From contig CAIFES010000001.1 of NCBI GenBank assembly GCA_903789535.1, forward strand, positions 186,001 to 250,000: DNA of 64,000 bases, given 5' to 3'. Every line of letters starts with the position of its first letter. The first letter of the stretch is position 1. The notes under the pieces were generated by a model. It searched no databases, was not told the origin of the DNA, and was given only the letters and a program-made list of their open reading frames with translations. The position numbers and the translations under genes are program-made. The stretch is from an uncultured Aeriscardovia sp. Its GTDB lineage: Bacteria > Actinomycetota > Actinomycetes > Actinomycetales > Bifidobacteriaceae. Below, piece by piece: positions 10,937-20,024 of the stretch.

Positions 10937-11508
10937 GCGGCATCCTCCTCGTAGACGGACGGCTTGAGGACCGCGATGCAGTCAAGATTGCGATACTTCT
11001 CATTGAAGTCGAGGCCGAAGCCGACGACGAACTCGTCGGGCACCTCGAAGCCGACATACTCGACCGGCACCTCGACGGTGCGGCGACTCGGCTTGGACAG
11101 CAGTGTGAAGATTGTGACGGATTTCGCCCCGCGGCGTTTGAGCTCCTTGCGCAGCCAGTCGAGGGTGACGCCGGTATCGATGATGTCCTCGCAGATGAGC
11201 ACGTCACGACCGCGCACATCGGTGGTCAGGTCGGAGCGGACCTTGATGACACCGCTCGTCTCCGTGCCACGACCGTAGCTGGAGATGCTCATGAAATCGA
11301 TGGGCGTGGGGATGCTCATCTTCTGCGAGATGGACGTGATGGTGTTGACCGCGCCCTTGAGCACGGCGATGAGCAGGAGATCGTCATCACCGGCAAAATC
11401 ATGGCTGATCTGCGCCGCGACCTCGTCAAGACGCTTCTCGAGCTGGTCATGGGAAATAAGGACTTTTTCGATATCGTCCTGAACGTCAGCGATCTGCATG
11501 AGAGCCAT
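10933..11508 (-). CDS. hpt: Hypoxanthine phosphoribosyltransferase
   Basis: 191-residue purine-salvage enzyme that makes IMP or GMP from hypoxanthine or guanine plus PRPP. It shows LLIAVLKGAVN, the flexible-loop ISSYGRGT segment, the PRPP motif VLICEDIIDTGVTL, and FVVGFGLDFNEKYRNL. ATG at 11508 (MALMQIADV) overlaps the 3' end of tilS by 23 nt; ATG at 11499 is also possible and neither has a strong Shine-Dalgarno, which suggests coupling to tilS. A much longer upstream frame is an out-of-frame reading of tilS. Confidence 0.95.
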
Positions 11509-12670
11509 TCTGACACAGAACTGTGACGGCTCCCTGACGGGAAGCTGAAAGTCCGCTGGAAATCCGATAGGAGGGCACGGGCATGCGGCCGAGCACGTAC
11601 CGGTCAAGCCCTTCAATGACGACACGCCCGATTCCGGCCCGACGCAGCACGTCTTCGCCGTCGTCTGCGTTGTCTTCAGCGCCACCCTGCAGCAGTGTGA
11701 CAAGCGCGGTGACGAGCACGCGGGTGCGCAGCGCAGTAGGAAGCGCACGCAAACCCGCCGTGTCGAGCAGGATCGCGCGGCACCCCGTGTGCTCCGAGTC
11801 GGGTGCCGTCTGCCCGCCCTGTCGGCGCAGACGCGTAAACGCCTCATCGGCGAGCCGGCGCAGAGCCTGCTGGTCCTGCCGCTGCGAGGCGGCCACGTCG
11901 GCAAGATGCGCGTCGACCGCCTCCCCCGCCAGGCGCCGGGCCAGCGGCAGCAACGCGCCGCGCACGCGCGAGCGCAACGGCAGCGTGTCGAAACGCGGGT
12001 CATCCGTGCCGATGCCCTCGCCGTTGGTCGGGTCATCCCACCAGGCAAGCCCGCGCTCACGGCAGATCCGCGTGGTCTGGGCACGCGAGAGCGTGAGGAT
12101 CGGCCGTAGAAACCGGACGCTGCCGCGCTCGAACACCGCCGGCATGCCCGCCAGCGCCGACGGGGAGGAGCCGGCAAGCAACCTGAGCAGGAGCGTCTCC
12201 GCCTGGTCATCCTGTGTGTGCGCGAGCAGCACCGCACCTGCCCCGAGACGTCGGGCCTCATCGCAGAGCGCGGTGTATCGGGCGGAGCGTGCGGCGGCCT
12301 CGGTGCCGTCAGGGTGGTGCGGGTCGATGCGGACTTTTCTCACACAGACCGGGTCGAGCCCGAGCCGGCGGCACTGGTCGGCGGCACGTGCGGCCACAGC
12401 GTCGGAACCGGCCTGCAGCCCGTGGTCGACGAGCACGGCGCCGGCACGCAGCCCGAGCTCGCCGGCGACCGTGGCCGTCAGCGCGGCGAGGGCGAGCGAG
12501 TCCCGCCCGCCGGAGCAGGCCACAAGCACGAGCGGCGCATCCGGCGCGGGGACGTGGCTGCCGTGACGGCGGAACCGGTCGGACTGGCGTACCAGCCCAA
12601 TGCCGGCGAGCGCCGAGCGCACGAGACCGATGCCCTGACGCTGTGTCTGGCTTGTCGCCCGCCCCGTCAT
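11486..12670 (-). CDS. tilS: tRNA(Ile)-lysidine synthase
   Basis: 394-residue N-type ATP pyrophosphatase that attaches lysine to C34 of the tRNA-Ile (CAU) anticodon so it reads AUA. The P-loop SGGRDS (53-58) and LVDHGLQ, TEAAARSARYTAL, LLAHTQDDQAETLLLRLLAGS follow the family order, and RPILTLSR lies at the end of the synthetase domain. The ATG at 12670 has AGGAG eight nt upstream and is preferred to the ATG at 12700. It lies 44 nt after dacB and overlaps hpt, as in other actinomycetes. Confidence 0.93.
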   Translation of the reverse strand: MTGRATSQTQRQGIGLVRSALAGIGLVRQSDRFRRHGSHVPAPDAPLVLVACSGGRDSLALAALTATVAGELGLRAGAVLVDHGLQAGSDAVAARAADQCRRLGLDPVCVRKVRIDPHHPDGTEAAARSARYTALCDEARRLGAGAVLLAHTQDDQAETLLLRLLAGSSPSALAGMPAVFERGSVRFLRPILTLSRAQTTRICRERGLAWWDDPTNGEGIGTDDPRFDTLPLRSRVRGALLPLARRLAGEAVDAHLADVAASQRQDQQALRRLADEAFTRLRRQGGQTAPDSEHTGCRAILLDTAGLRALPTALRTRVLVTALVTLLQGGAEDNADDGEDVLRRAGIGRVVIEGLDRYVLGRMPVPSYRISSGLSASRQGAVTVLCQNGSHADR

Positions 12671-12714
12671 ATCCCGCTCCTCAACTGGTCCCCCACGCAT
12701 TCCTCACACTGCTG

Positions 12715-14484
12715 TCAGAGACTGACGAGCTTTCCGGCGAGCTCGTGCAGCGCGGACAGTCCCTTCGAGCGCGCGCCCCACTGGCCCTCGGGCACGTTGA
12801 CGATGGCCGAGTAGTAGAAGAAACCGCCATTGGTGCGCAGCACGACACCCGAATCGGAGGTGACGGAATCAAGGGAGCCGGACTTGAGCCGCACGCGGCC
12901 TGCAGCCTTGTCGCCGTATCCGTGGCGGTCGGCGGTGATGACCGGCAGGCCGCGCATGGCCGACGCCTCGGAGTGCGTGCGCAGCCGTCGCATCACCTGC
13001 AGCAGCATCAGCGGGCTCAGACGCGAGCCGGGTGAGAGGCCGGAGCAGTCGGCCAGGCTTGCCCCGGAAAGATCCACGCCCTGCACGCGCACCTGTGCGG
13101 CGACCGCCTTGGCCGCCCCGGCAGGGCTGTTGTCGGCCTTGACTTTGAGGGCGACGAGACGACCGAATTCCTCGGCGAGCGTGTTGTCCGACAGCCGCAG
13201 CGTCAGCCGCAGTATCTGTCGCAGCGGCGCGGAGCTGACCGTGGCGAGCCGCACGGCGGTAGTGCCGGATGCCGAGAAGGCGCCGCGCCTGTCCCCTCTG
13301 GTCTTCTTCCTGCCTGGCCCCGAAACGGAGGCGGAAACGTCCGCCGCGGACCGAGCGCCCGCCGCCGCCTTTCTCTGGGCCGTCGTGGCGGCGGGGACGG
13401 CGTAGGTGCCGTCCGAGGAGCGGGTATTCGCCAGCCGCACACCTTCGCCCGCCAGCCGGTCGGCGAACACCGAGACGGCCGCGGCGGCGGGGTCCGACGT
13501 GCGCGGGACCGTGCTGCGGGCGGCCGAATCCGGGTCGGAACCGACGACGCTCTGCCGGCCCTCGTCGACCGCGAGCGCCGCTGTGGGGGCGAAATAGCCG
13601 ATCTGCACGTAGTCCTCGGTCATGGTCGCCGGGCGGCGCACCGGGCCGAACAGCGTGGTGTCGGCGACGAGCCGCACGGAGGTGACGGACTGTGCGGCGA
13701 GCGCCTTCGCCGTCTTCTGCGCCAGCGTTGCCAGGCCCGCCCTGCCGTTGACATGTGACGGGTCGGACCGCCCGGACCCCAGCAGCATGTCCCCGCCGCC
13801 GCGCAGGAGGATCGTGCGGGCGGAGGAACCGGAGCCGGTTGTGGAGCCCGGTGCCGCAGGCAGGAGGATCACCTGCGTGTCGAGCGTAGAGTCCATGTCG
13901 AGCACGGTCGTGGCGGCGAGCGCGGTGAGCGTCTTGAGCGTGGAGGCGGGTTCGAGCAGCTTGTCCGCATTGGAGGAGGAGATGACGGTCCCGTCGCCGT
14001 TGGCGATCACATAGCCTTCCTGCGCGGGCGAGCCGGTGTCGGAGAGGAATTTCTGCGTCGCCTCCGACAGGCCTTTCGTATCGACGCCTGCGGCACCCGT
14101 CACCGCCGGCCAGCCGCCGCCATCCTCGAGTCCCGTGACGGAGGAGGACGCGCTGCCCGCTTTCCCTGTCTGTTTCCGGCCAGTGGCGGCCGATTCGGCG
14201 CGATCGGATCCGGCTGCCGTGGATCGGCCCGACGACAGCCCGGCACGATCCGCGAAACGTCCGAGACCGGGCAGGTCGATCACATCGAACACCCACAGGG
14301 CCGCCACCGCGAGCACGCAGCACACCGCGACGGTGACCACGCAGCCCACCCACGCGCCACGGGCAGTGGGACGACGCACCGCGGCATCGGTGCCAGCCGT
14401 CACCTGCTCGGCCGCCTCTTCGTGGCCTTTGTGGGACTTCTCGGAATCGGCGTGGTTGTCAGATTTGACCTTCTGATCGTCCAT
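12715..14484 (-). CDS. dacB: D-alanyl-D-alanine carboxypeptidase/endopeptidase (PBP4, S13 family)
   Basis: 589-residue membrane-anchored penicillin-binding protein that trims peptidoglycan peptides. After a charged 42-residue N-terminus there is one TM helix (about 43-66), a Ser/Ala-rich linker, then the S13 domain. Catalytic motifs: S-x-x-K as STLK at 181-184, S-x-N as SDN in LRLSDNTLAEE, and KSG in RLKSGSLDSV. ATG at 14484 shares one nt with the stop of the upstream GT2 gene (TGATG). Frames reaching 14805 only read into that GT2. The pairing with a polysaccharide synthase suggests a cell-envelope role for both. Confidence 0.92.
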   Translation of the reverse strand: MDDQKVKSDNHADSEKSHKGHEEAAEQVTAGTDAAVRRPTARGAWVGCVVTVAVCCVLAVAALWVFDVIDLPGLGRFADRAGLSSGRSTAAGSDRAESAATGRKQTGKAGSASSSVTGLEDGGGWPAVTGAAGVDTKGLSEATQKFLSDTGSPAQEGYVIANGDGTVISSSNADKLLEPASTLKTLTALAATTVLDMDSTLDTQVILLPAAPGSTTGSGSSARTILLRGGGDMLLGSGRSDPSHVNGRAGLATLAQKTAKALAAQSVTSVRLVADTTLFGPVRRPATMTEDYVQIGYFAPTAALAVDEGRQSVVGSDPDSAARSTVPRTSDPAAAAVSVFADRLAGEGVRLANTRSSDGTYAVPAATTAQRKAAAGARSAADVSASVSGPGRKKTRGDRRGAFSASGTTAVRLATVSSAPLRQILRLTLRLSDNTLAEEFGRLVALKVKADNSPAGAAKAVAAQVRVQGVDLSGASLADCSGLSPGSRLSPLMLLQVMRRLRTHSEASAMRGLPVITADRHGYGDKAAGRVRLKSGSLDSVTSDSGVVLRTNGGFFYYSAIVNVPEGQWGARSKGLSALHELAGKLVSL

Positions 14485-15773
14485 CACGCCCCTGCCTTCG
14501 CGGTGATGACGGGGCGATCCGACGCCTTCTGGCCGGAGACGGTCTGGCCCTGGCCGTGGTGGACGATGGGCTTCCACTGCGGCCTGGAGAACACGGCGAC
14601 GAATGCGATCGGCACATAGCTGAGCATGTAGAACGGGAAGGAGAGGCAGTAGGCCAGCAGCTCCTTGTTGGTGGCGCCGATATGCTTCCTCTCGGCGACC
14701 GCCGTGAACGCGGCGAGCACCACCATGCCCAGCAGATACGTGGCGATGCCGGTCAGCCAGCCGGTGACCTGCTGCATCTGCGAGCCCCAGGTGACGAACC
14801 CGCACGCGGCGAACACGAAGCCGAGGATGATGCGCGCGGCCGAGACGAGCGTGAACGGGCAGAGCATGAGCGACAGGTCAATGCAGGAGAAGTCCCGCTC
14901 GCGGATCGCCCGGCGCACGAGGGCATAGCCGTAGTAGTAGAAGACCTCGTAGAAGCCCTTGGACCAGCGCACGCGCTGGCGCCACGACTGGGCGAAGCTG
15001 ACGGGCTGCTCGTCGTAGAGCATGGCCGCGCCGCAGTAGCCGATCTTGTCGCCGTGGAGGATGCAGTCGAGCGAGAACTCCATATCCTCGGTGAGCAGAT
15101 GGAATTTCCAGCCGTCGTTGCGGCGCATGATGCGCTGGCTGAACAGGAAGCCGGTGCCGCCCACATGGCAGCTCGTGCCGAACACCATGCGCGAATTGTT
15201 GAGGAAGCGCGACTCGCGGATAAACCAGAGCGCCGAGCCGGACGAGACCCAGTTGGCGCTGAAATTGCGCGAGTTGCGGTAGCTGGTGAGCACCTCGTAG
15301 CCGGCGTGGAAGCTGTCATTCATGGCCGAGAGATAGTGCTTGTCGAGCAGGTTGTCGGCGTCGAAGACGAGGAAGGCGTCGTAGCGGGCGGATACCCCGC
15401 GCAGATTCATCTGGTTGAGCAGATAGGTGAGCGCATAGCCCTTGCCGATATGGACCGTGTCGTGCCGCTCGATGACGTTGACGCCCAGGCCCCGGCACAG
15501 CGAGGCGGTGTCATCGGTGCAGTTGTCGGCCACGAGCCAGATGTCGACGAGCTCCTGCGGATAATCATTGGCCCTGATGGAGGCGATGAGATTGCCGATG
15601 ACGTTCGCCTCGTTGCGGGCGGAGATGAGGATGGCGTAGCGCTTGTCCTTGGGAGACTGCGGAAACGGCATGGGCTTGTTGACCAGGCCGACAAGGACGG
15701 TGACGACCTGATAGATGACCGACAGGCCGCCGGTGACAAGGATGATGAGATCGAGCAGCGAGAGCAGGCCCAT
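14484..15773 (-). CDS. Processive family 2 glycosyltransferase (membrane)
   Basis: 429-residue GT2 of the cellulose/hyaluronan/poly-N-acetylglucosamine synthase type. An N-terminal membrane helix (SLLDLIILVTGGLSVIYQVV) precedes the catalytic domain with FDADNLLD (D-x-D), TEDMEFS (TED) and the processive-enzyme motif QRVRWSKG (Q-x-x-R-W). At least three C-terminal helices follow. The ATG at 15773 has AGGGGGA six nt upstream; a GTG at 15779 overlaps the stop of the permease gene but is too close to the SD. The product is unknown; it is likely an extracellular polysaccharide or wall-linked glycan. Confidence 0.88.
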   Translation of the reverse strand: MGLLSLLDLIILVTGGLSVIYQVVTVLVGLVNKPMPFPQSPKDKRYAILISARNEANVIGNLIASIRANDYPQELVDIWLVADNCTDDTASLCRGLGVNVIERHDTVHIGKGYALTYLLNQMNLRGVSARYDAFLVFDADNLLDKHYLSAMNDSFHAGYEVLTSYRNSRNFSANWVSSGSALWFIRESRFLNNSRMVFGTSCHVGGTGFLFSQRIMRRNDGWKFHLLTEDMEFSLDCILHGDKIGYCGAAMLYDEQPVSFAQSWRQRVRWSKGFYEVFYYYGYALVRRAIRERDFSCIDLSLMLCPFTLVSAARIILGFVFAACGFVTWGSQMQQVTGWLTGIATYLLGMVVLAAFTAVAERKHIGATNKELLAYCLSFPFYMLSYVPIAFVAVFSRPQWKPIVHHGQGQTVSGQKASDRPVITAKAGA

Positions 15774-15775
15774 CC

Positions 15776-17473
15776 TCACTCCCCCTTCCGCGCGCGCTTG
15801 TCGTCCCGGGCAGTATCGGCGCGGGTATCGTCGCCGGTTTCCCGAGCCTGATGGACGTGGCTGTCAGCGTTGCGATCGCCCTGCCCGTCATCAGCCTGTG
15901 TGCTGTGCCCGTCCGCAGACGCCCCATCAGCGGACGCCCCGTTCGAGGAGGCCTCCTGATCGTGTCTCCAGGCACGGCGCAGCGAGGGACGCTTCGTGAT
16001 GGCGACGGTCGTGGCGGAGTCCATCTGCTCGTCCGTGTGGAAATCAGCCTCCGACGGCGCGGCGGCCGGACCCGATCCGCTCTCCCGGCCCTCGGCCTGA
16101 TCCTCGCCGAGGTCCTGGCGCACCGGGATCGAGGTGGTCACATCATACAAATGCGCGGACTCGAGCAGCTGCTCGCGCGTGCTGCGCGGCGCGCGCCTGC
16201 TCGAACCGGCGGCACGGCGGCCGAGATTGAGCTTCTCGCCGATCTTCTCGGACGCCTCCACCATCTTCGACTTCCTCTTCGGCTTGGGGTCATCGAGCAG
16301 CGGGCTGTCGACCAGGTCCTGGCGCATCGTGTAGGCGGCGATGATCACCTGGATGGAGGCGACGACCGGCAGGGCGAGGAACGAGCCGAGGAAGCCGAAC
16401 ACGTCTCCGAAGGCGAACACGGCCACGAGGCCGACGGCGGGGTTGATATCCATCGTGCGCTGCTGGACGTGCGGGGCAATGAGCATGTTCTCGATCTGCT
16501 GGTAGACGGTCACATAGATGACGAGGATCACCGCCCACAGGAAGCTTTTGTTCGACAGCGTGACGATGACCGGCAGGATGGCGCCGATGATGCCGCCCAC
16601 CATCGGCACGAACTGGCTGATGACCGCATACAGCAGCGCCATCGGCAGCCAGTACGGGATGCCGATCGCCACCATGAACACGCTCATGCACACGGCCGAG
16701 ATGGCCGCCAGCACCACGCGGGAGCTGAGGAACGAGGAGATCTGGCCGGAGATCACGTCCCACACCACCAGGAACGTGCGCTGGCTGCTCGGGCGCAGCA
16801 TCGAGCACACCGTGCGTCGGAAGGCGGGGCCGGAGGCGGAGATGTAGTACGTGACGAACAGGATGATCATCAGCGACATCACCACGCCGGTGGCCGAGGA
16901 GATGGTGGACACGGCGGTTCCGGCGATGTTGGAGATCCACTGGGAGCTGAACGAGGAACTGATGGCCGAGCCGAGGTCGGAGATCTTGGGCAGGCTCCAC
17001 GGCGTATGCGAGCGCACCCAGGTTCCCAGTTCCTTGTACATGGTGGGAATCTGGCCGACGAGGCCGACCACCTGCTGGACGAACATCTGGCCGAACAGCC
17101 AGATGAGCAGGAAGACGACGAGCAGCACGCCGATCCACACGGTCATCGACGCCACACCGCGCCGCCAGCCGTGGCGCACGAGGGCGAGCACGGCCGGCTC
17201 GATGGCCATGGCGAGGAAAAAGCAGACAACAAGGTCGACGAAGACGGATTTGAGGTCGCCCAGCGCCCACCACACCCAGATGGCCACGAAGACGGCGATG
17301 ACGACCATCACCAAAGCAGTGGGCAGCCACAGCGGCGGGCGGCGGGGGTCGCCCTCATCCGGCACGATGCCGGTCAGGTTGAGCTTGCGGCGCTTCTTTG
17401 TCTGTCCGTCGGAGTCGCCGGCGTCGCGACGGGCCGTGTCTGCCGCCTGTGCCGATGCGTCGGTCGTGCTCAT
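15776..17473 (-). CDS. AI-2E family transporter (UPF0118)
   Basis: 565-residue permease with a conserved AI-2E family core (PF01594). A charged N-terminus with KKRRKLNLTG leads to several helices, among them LPTALVMVVIAVFVAIWVWW, FVDLVVCFFLAMAIEPAVLAL and MTVWIGVLLVVFLLIWLFGQM, then a long extracytoplasmic loop and the conserved ISQFVPMVGGIIGAILPVI and QQIENMLIAPHVQQRTMDINP segments. The last 120 residues are polar and disordered. ATG at 17473 has GGAAGGCGG upstream; longer frames to 17785 overlap the divergent GT2. The substrate is unproven: some members export AI-2 or drive Na+/Li+ antiport. Confidence 0.88.
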   Translation of the reverse strand: MSTTDASAQAADTARRDAGDSDGQTKKRRKLNLTGIVPDEGDPRRPPLWLPTALVMVVIAVFVAIWVWWALGDLKSVFVDLVVCFFLAMAIEPAVLALVRHGWRRGVASMTVWIGVLLVVFLLIWLFGQMFVQQVVGLVGQIPTMYKELGTWVRSHTPWSLPKISDLGSAISSSFSSQWISNIAGTAVSTISSATGVVMSLMIILFVTYYISASGPAFRRTVCSMLRPSSQRTFLVVWDVISGQISSFLSSRVVLAAISAVCMSVFMVAIGIPYWLPMALLYAVISQFVPMVGGIIGAILPVIVTLSNKSFLWAVILVIYVTVYQQIENMLIAPHVQQRTMDINPAVGLVAVFAFGDVFGFLGSFLALPVVASIQVIIAAYTMRQDLVDSPLLDDPKPKRKSKMVEASEKIGEKLNLGRRAAGSSRRAPRSTREQLLESAHLYDVTTSIPVRQDLGEDQAEGRESGSGPAAAPSEADFHTDEQMDSATTVAITKRPSLRRAWRHDQEASSNGASADGASADGHSTQADDGQGDRNADSHVHQARETGDDTRADTARDDKRARKGE

Positions 17474-17542
17474 CTGCACCGCCTTCCGTTGGTTTTGCGC
17501 TTGTGTGTGGGCCGAAATTCCCGGTGTCTCGCGCTGAGAGTC

Positions 17543-17564
17543 TATCCTAGACAGCATGCTGTCT
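17543..17564 (+). promoter_or_regulatory. -10 element and perfect palindrome covering the GT2 start codon
   Basis: TATCCT at 17543-17548 is a good -10, placed so that transcription would begin at or next to the ATG at 17556. AGACAGCATGCTGTCT (17549-17564) is a perfect 16-bp palindrome whose centre is the ATG. No Shine-Dalgarno is present, so the gene is probably leaderless, and the palindrome may be an operator or translational control element. Confidence 0.6.
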
Positions 17565-18785
17565 GTTTCAGTGATCATCCCGGCGTGGAATGAGGAGGAG
17601 CACATTGCCGACTGCCTCCTGTGCGCCACGCGCCAGAGCGTGCCGGCCAAGGAGATCCTCGTGGTCGACAACAATTCGACCGACGGGACGGTCAGCATCG
17701 TCGAGCGGTTCATCGCCGAGCATCCTGATGCCCATGTGCGTCTGCTGCACCAGGATGCCGAGCAGGGCCTCATCCCCACGCGCAATTACGGCCTCAACCA
17801 CGCCACCGGCGACATCCTAGGCCGCGTGGACGCCGACTCGATGCTGCGCCCGGACTGGGTGGAGCAGGCCACGCGCATCTTCACCGAACATCCCGACGTG
17901 ATGGGCGCCACAGGCCCGGTAGCCTATTACGACATGCCGGCCGCCAAGGTGAGCCTCAAGGGCGACAACGCGATCCGCCGGCATATTTACAAAGCCGACG
18001 GCGGCCAGTCGCTTCTCTTCGGCTCGAACATGGCCCTGCGCGCCAGCGCGTGGAAGGTGATCGCCTCGGAGGTGTGCCGCGACAAGGCGGACATCATGCA
18101 TGAGGACATCGATGTCTCCCTGCACCTGTTCAGCCACGATTTCCGCACCTATTATTCTCGTCATCTCGTGGTCGCCATCTCGGCGCGGCGCATGGACACC
18201 TCGTTCGCCAGCTTCAGCGACTACATGGACCGCTTCCACAACACGTTCGCCGCCCACCCCTCGCACACGCGCACCACCAGGCCGGAGTACCTGCTCACGG
18301 CCATGTATCCGTGGCTGCACATGATGTACCCGGGCTACCAGCGCTACCTGCGCTCGACGGACACGAACCCGGCCGAGCGTGTGTGGGAGAAGCAGCAGAT
18401 GCAGCTGCTGCAGGACGATCAGGGCAGCGACGACGATCTCGCCCTCGATAACGAGGGTCAGGACGCGGACGGCGAAGAGCCGGACGAGCTGGACGAGCAG
18501 ACCGCCATGGATGAGCTCTCCCCCGCCGCCTCGCAGATCAACTCGTTCTTTGCCGATCTGTTCCGCCCGAGCCCCCAGGAGCTGGAGCGCCGGCGCAAGA
18601 AGCGGGAGATCCGCCGCCAGAAGTCAGAGCTGCGCGAGGAGTCGAAGCAGATCAAGGCCGATAAGAAAGTCGCCATGCGCAAGATCAAGAAGCAGAAGCA
18701 GGTGACGACGAAGGAGCTCAAGGCCCGCTCCAAGCGTGTGCGCAAACAGATCAAGGCGCTCAACAAGAAAAACTCACGGATCTGA
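17556..18785 (+). CDS. Family 2 glycosyltransferase with a basic coiled-coil tail
   Basis: 409-residue GT-A glycosyltransferase: SVSVIIPAWNEEEHIADCLL, VVDNNSTDGT, and the nucleotide-sugar-binding GRVDADSML are intact in the first 100 residues. There is no obvious membrane helix in the core. From about residue 285 an acidic stretch (DDQGSDDDLALDNEGQDADG) passes into a highly charged region of about 75 residues with LERRRKKREIRRQKSELREE and KSRVRKQ-like repeats, which looks like a long helix or coiled coil. The start is ATG 17556, apparently leaderless. It faces the AI-2E gene divergently and galE convergently. The sugar and acceptor are unknown. Confidence 0.85.
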   Translation: MLSVSVIIPAWNEEEHIADCLLCATRQSVPAKEILVVDNNSTDGTVSIVERFIAEHPDAHVRLLHQDAEQGLIPTRNYGLNHATGDILGRVDADSMLRPDWVEQATRIFTEHPDVMGATGPVAYYDMPAAKVSLKGDNAIRRHIYKADGGQSLLFGSNMALRASAWKVIASEVCRDKADIMHEDIDVSLHLFSHDFRTYYSRHLVVAISARRMDTSFASFSDYMDRFHNTFAAHPSHTRTTRPEYLLTAMYPWLHMMYPGYQRYLRSTDTNPAERVWEKQQMQLLQDDQGSDDDLALDNEGQDADGEEPDELDEQTAMDELSPAASQINSFFADLFRPSPQELERRRKKREIRRQKSELREESKQIKADKKVAMRKIKKQKQVTTKELKARSKRVRKQIKALNKKNSRI

Positions 18786-18907
18786 CGTGAGGAAAAATGA
18801 AAGCGGCCCGCGGATCTGACACGGGACGAGGCTACCGCAGCCCACGAATTGAACGCGGGCAAGAATCACGGCGACCCACGAATTGAACGCGGATAGCAAA
18901 AGGGCAG
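18772..18907. repeat. Four tandem 34-bp degenerate repeats crossing the GT2 stop codon
   Basis: Units begin at 18772, 18806, 18840 and 18874 with an exact 34-bp period. Units 3 and 4 share the 18-mer CCCACGAATTGAACGCGG (18841-18858, 18875-18892); units 1 and 2 share CGGATCTGAC. The first unit contains the last codons and stop (TGA, 18783-18785) of the GT2. The last unit runs into the terminator hairpin. Confidence 0.75.
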
Positions 18908-18929
18908 AGGCCACGACCCCTGCCCTTTT
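18898..18929. terminator. Bidirectional terminator between GT2 and galE
   Basis: AAAAGGGCAG (18898-18907) pairs with CTGCCCTTTT (18920-18929) around a 12-nt loop. T-runs on both strands let it stop the plus-strand GT2 transcript and the minus-strand galE transcript. Confidence 0.85.
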
Positions 18930-19001
18930 GTTCTGATTAATTTCTCTGACCGGTTCAGGCCGCCGGCCGACCGATGCGGCCAGACCGCGTGATGACAGGC
19001 C

Positions 19002-20024
19002 TCAGTCGACCTGCTTCCAACCCTCGGTGTCGAAGTGATGCTCCGGGTTGGCCTGCCAAGCCTTCCAGGCGGACTCGACGATGTCCTCGACGCCGTACTT
19101 GGCGTGCCAGCCCATCACCTCGTTGATGCGCTTGGGGCTGCAGATGAGCTGCGGCGGGTCGCCGGCGCGGCGCTTCTCGATCTTCTCGGTGAACGGCAGG
19201 CCGGTCACCTTCTTGACCTCGTCGACGATCTGGCGCACCGAGGTGCCCTTGCCGGTGCCGACGTTGAAGGCGGAATACGGGCGGTCGGCGTCGTCACGGT
19301 CGAGGTAGCGCAGCGCGGCCACGTGCGCGTCGGCCAGATCGGAGACATGGACGTAGTCGCGCACGCAGGTGCCGTCCGGGGTCGGGTAGTCGTTGCCGAA
19401 GATGGCCGGCGCCTTGCCCTTCTTGAGGTTGTTGAACACCATCGGGATGAGGTTGAGGATGGCCGGATCCTCCAGCTCCACCGGGCCGCAGCCGGCGACG
19501 TTGAAGTAGCGCAGGCCCACGAAGCGGATGCCGTGCGCCTTGGCGACGGCGTTGCCCATCCACTCGCCGAACAGCTTGGTCTGGCCGTACGGGTTGATCG
19601 GCACCATCGGCGAGACGTCCTCCGGCACGACGGCCACCGGCGGGATGCCGTAGGTGGCGGCCGAGGAGGAGAAGACGAGCTTGTTGGTCACGCCCGAATC
19701 GACCATGGCCTTGAGCACGTTGAGCAGACCGTTGATGTTCTGCTGGTAGTACCAGATCGGCTTCTCGACGGACTCGCCCACCTGCTTGCGCGCGGCGAAG
19801 TGGATGACGGCGTCCACCTTGTAGAGCTTCATGACCTGGGTGAGGACCTTCGCGGCCTCCGGGGCGGCGACGTCCTGGACGACGAGCGGGAAGCCCTGGG
19901 TGCGGTCCGGCTTGCCGTAGCTGAGATCGTCGACGATGACGACCTTGTCGCCCGCCTGCTTGAGGGCGTGGACGACGTGACCGCCGATATAGCCGCAGCC
20001 ACCGGTGACGAGAACAGTAGCCAT
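19002..20024 (-). CDS. galE: UDP-glucose 4-epimerase
   Basis: 340-residue extended short-chain dehydrogenase that interconverts UDP-glucose and UDP-galactose, feeding galactose use by the Leloir pathway and glycan synthesis. The NAD-binding GxxGxxG appears as VTGGCGYIGGHV near the N-terminus; the FSSSAATYGIP and YGQTKLFGEWM (Y-x-x-x-K) catalytic segments, GLRYFNVAG and CVRDYVHVSDLA follow. The ATG at 20024 has AAGGA six nt upstream; the frame to 20057 has no signal. Isolated gene between a terminator and an AT-rich promoter region, near two glycosyltransferases. Confidence 0.95.
   Translation of the reverse strand: MATVLVTGGCGYIGGHVVHALKQAGDKVVIVDDLSYGKPDRTQGFPLVVQDVAAPEAAKVLTQVMKLYKVDAVIHFAARKQVGESVEKPIWYYQQNINGLLNVLKAMVDSGVTNKLVFSSSAATYGIPPVAVVPEDVSPMVPINPYGQTKLFGEWMGNAVAKAHGIRFVGLRYFNVAGCGPVELEDPAILNLIPMVFNNLKKGKAPAIFGNDYPTPDGTCVRDYVHVSDLADAHVAALRYLDRDDADRPYSAFNVGTGKGTSVRQIVDEVKKVTGLPFTEKIEKRRAGDPPQLICSPKRINEVMGWHAKYGVEDIVESAWKAWQANPEHHFDTEGWKQVD

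Noticed and set aside
11509-12261. Longer N-terminus of Hpt
   Set aside because: It is an out-of-frame reading of tilS; Hpt homology begins at MALMQIADV.
14485-14805. Longer N-terminus of DacB
   Set aside because: It overlaps the GT2 gene out of frame; ATG 14484 couples to the GT2 stop and is followed directly by the TM-anchored protein.
18772-18907. CRISPR array
   Set aside because: Repeats are contiguous 34-mers without unique spacers, and no cas genes are near.
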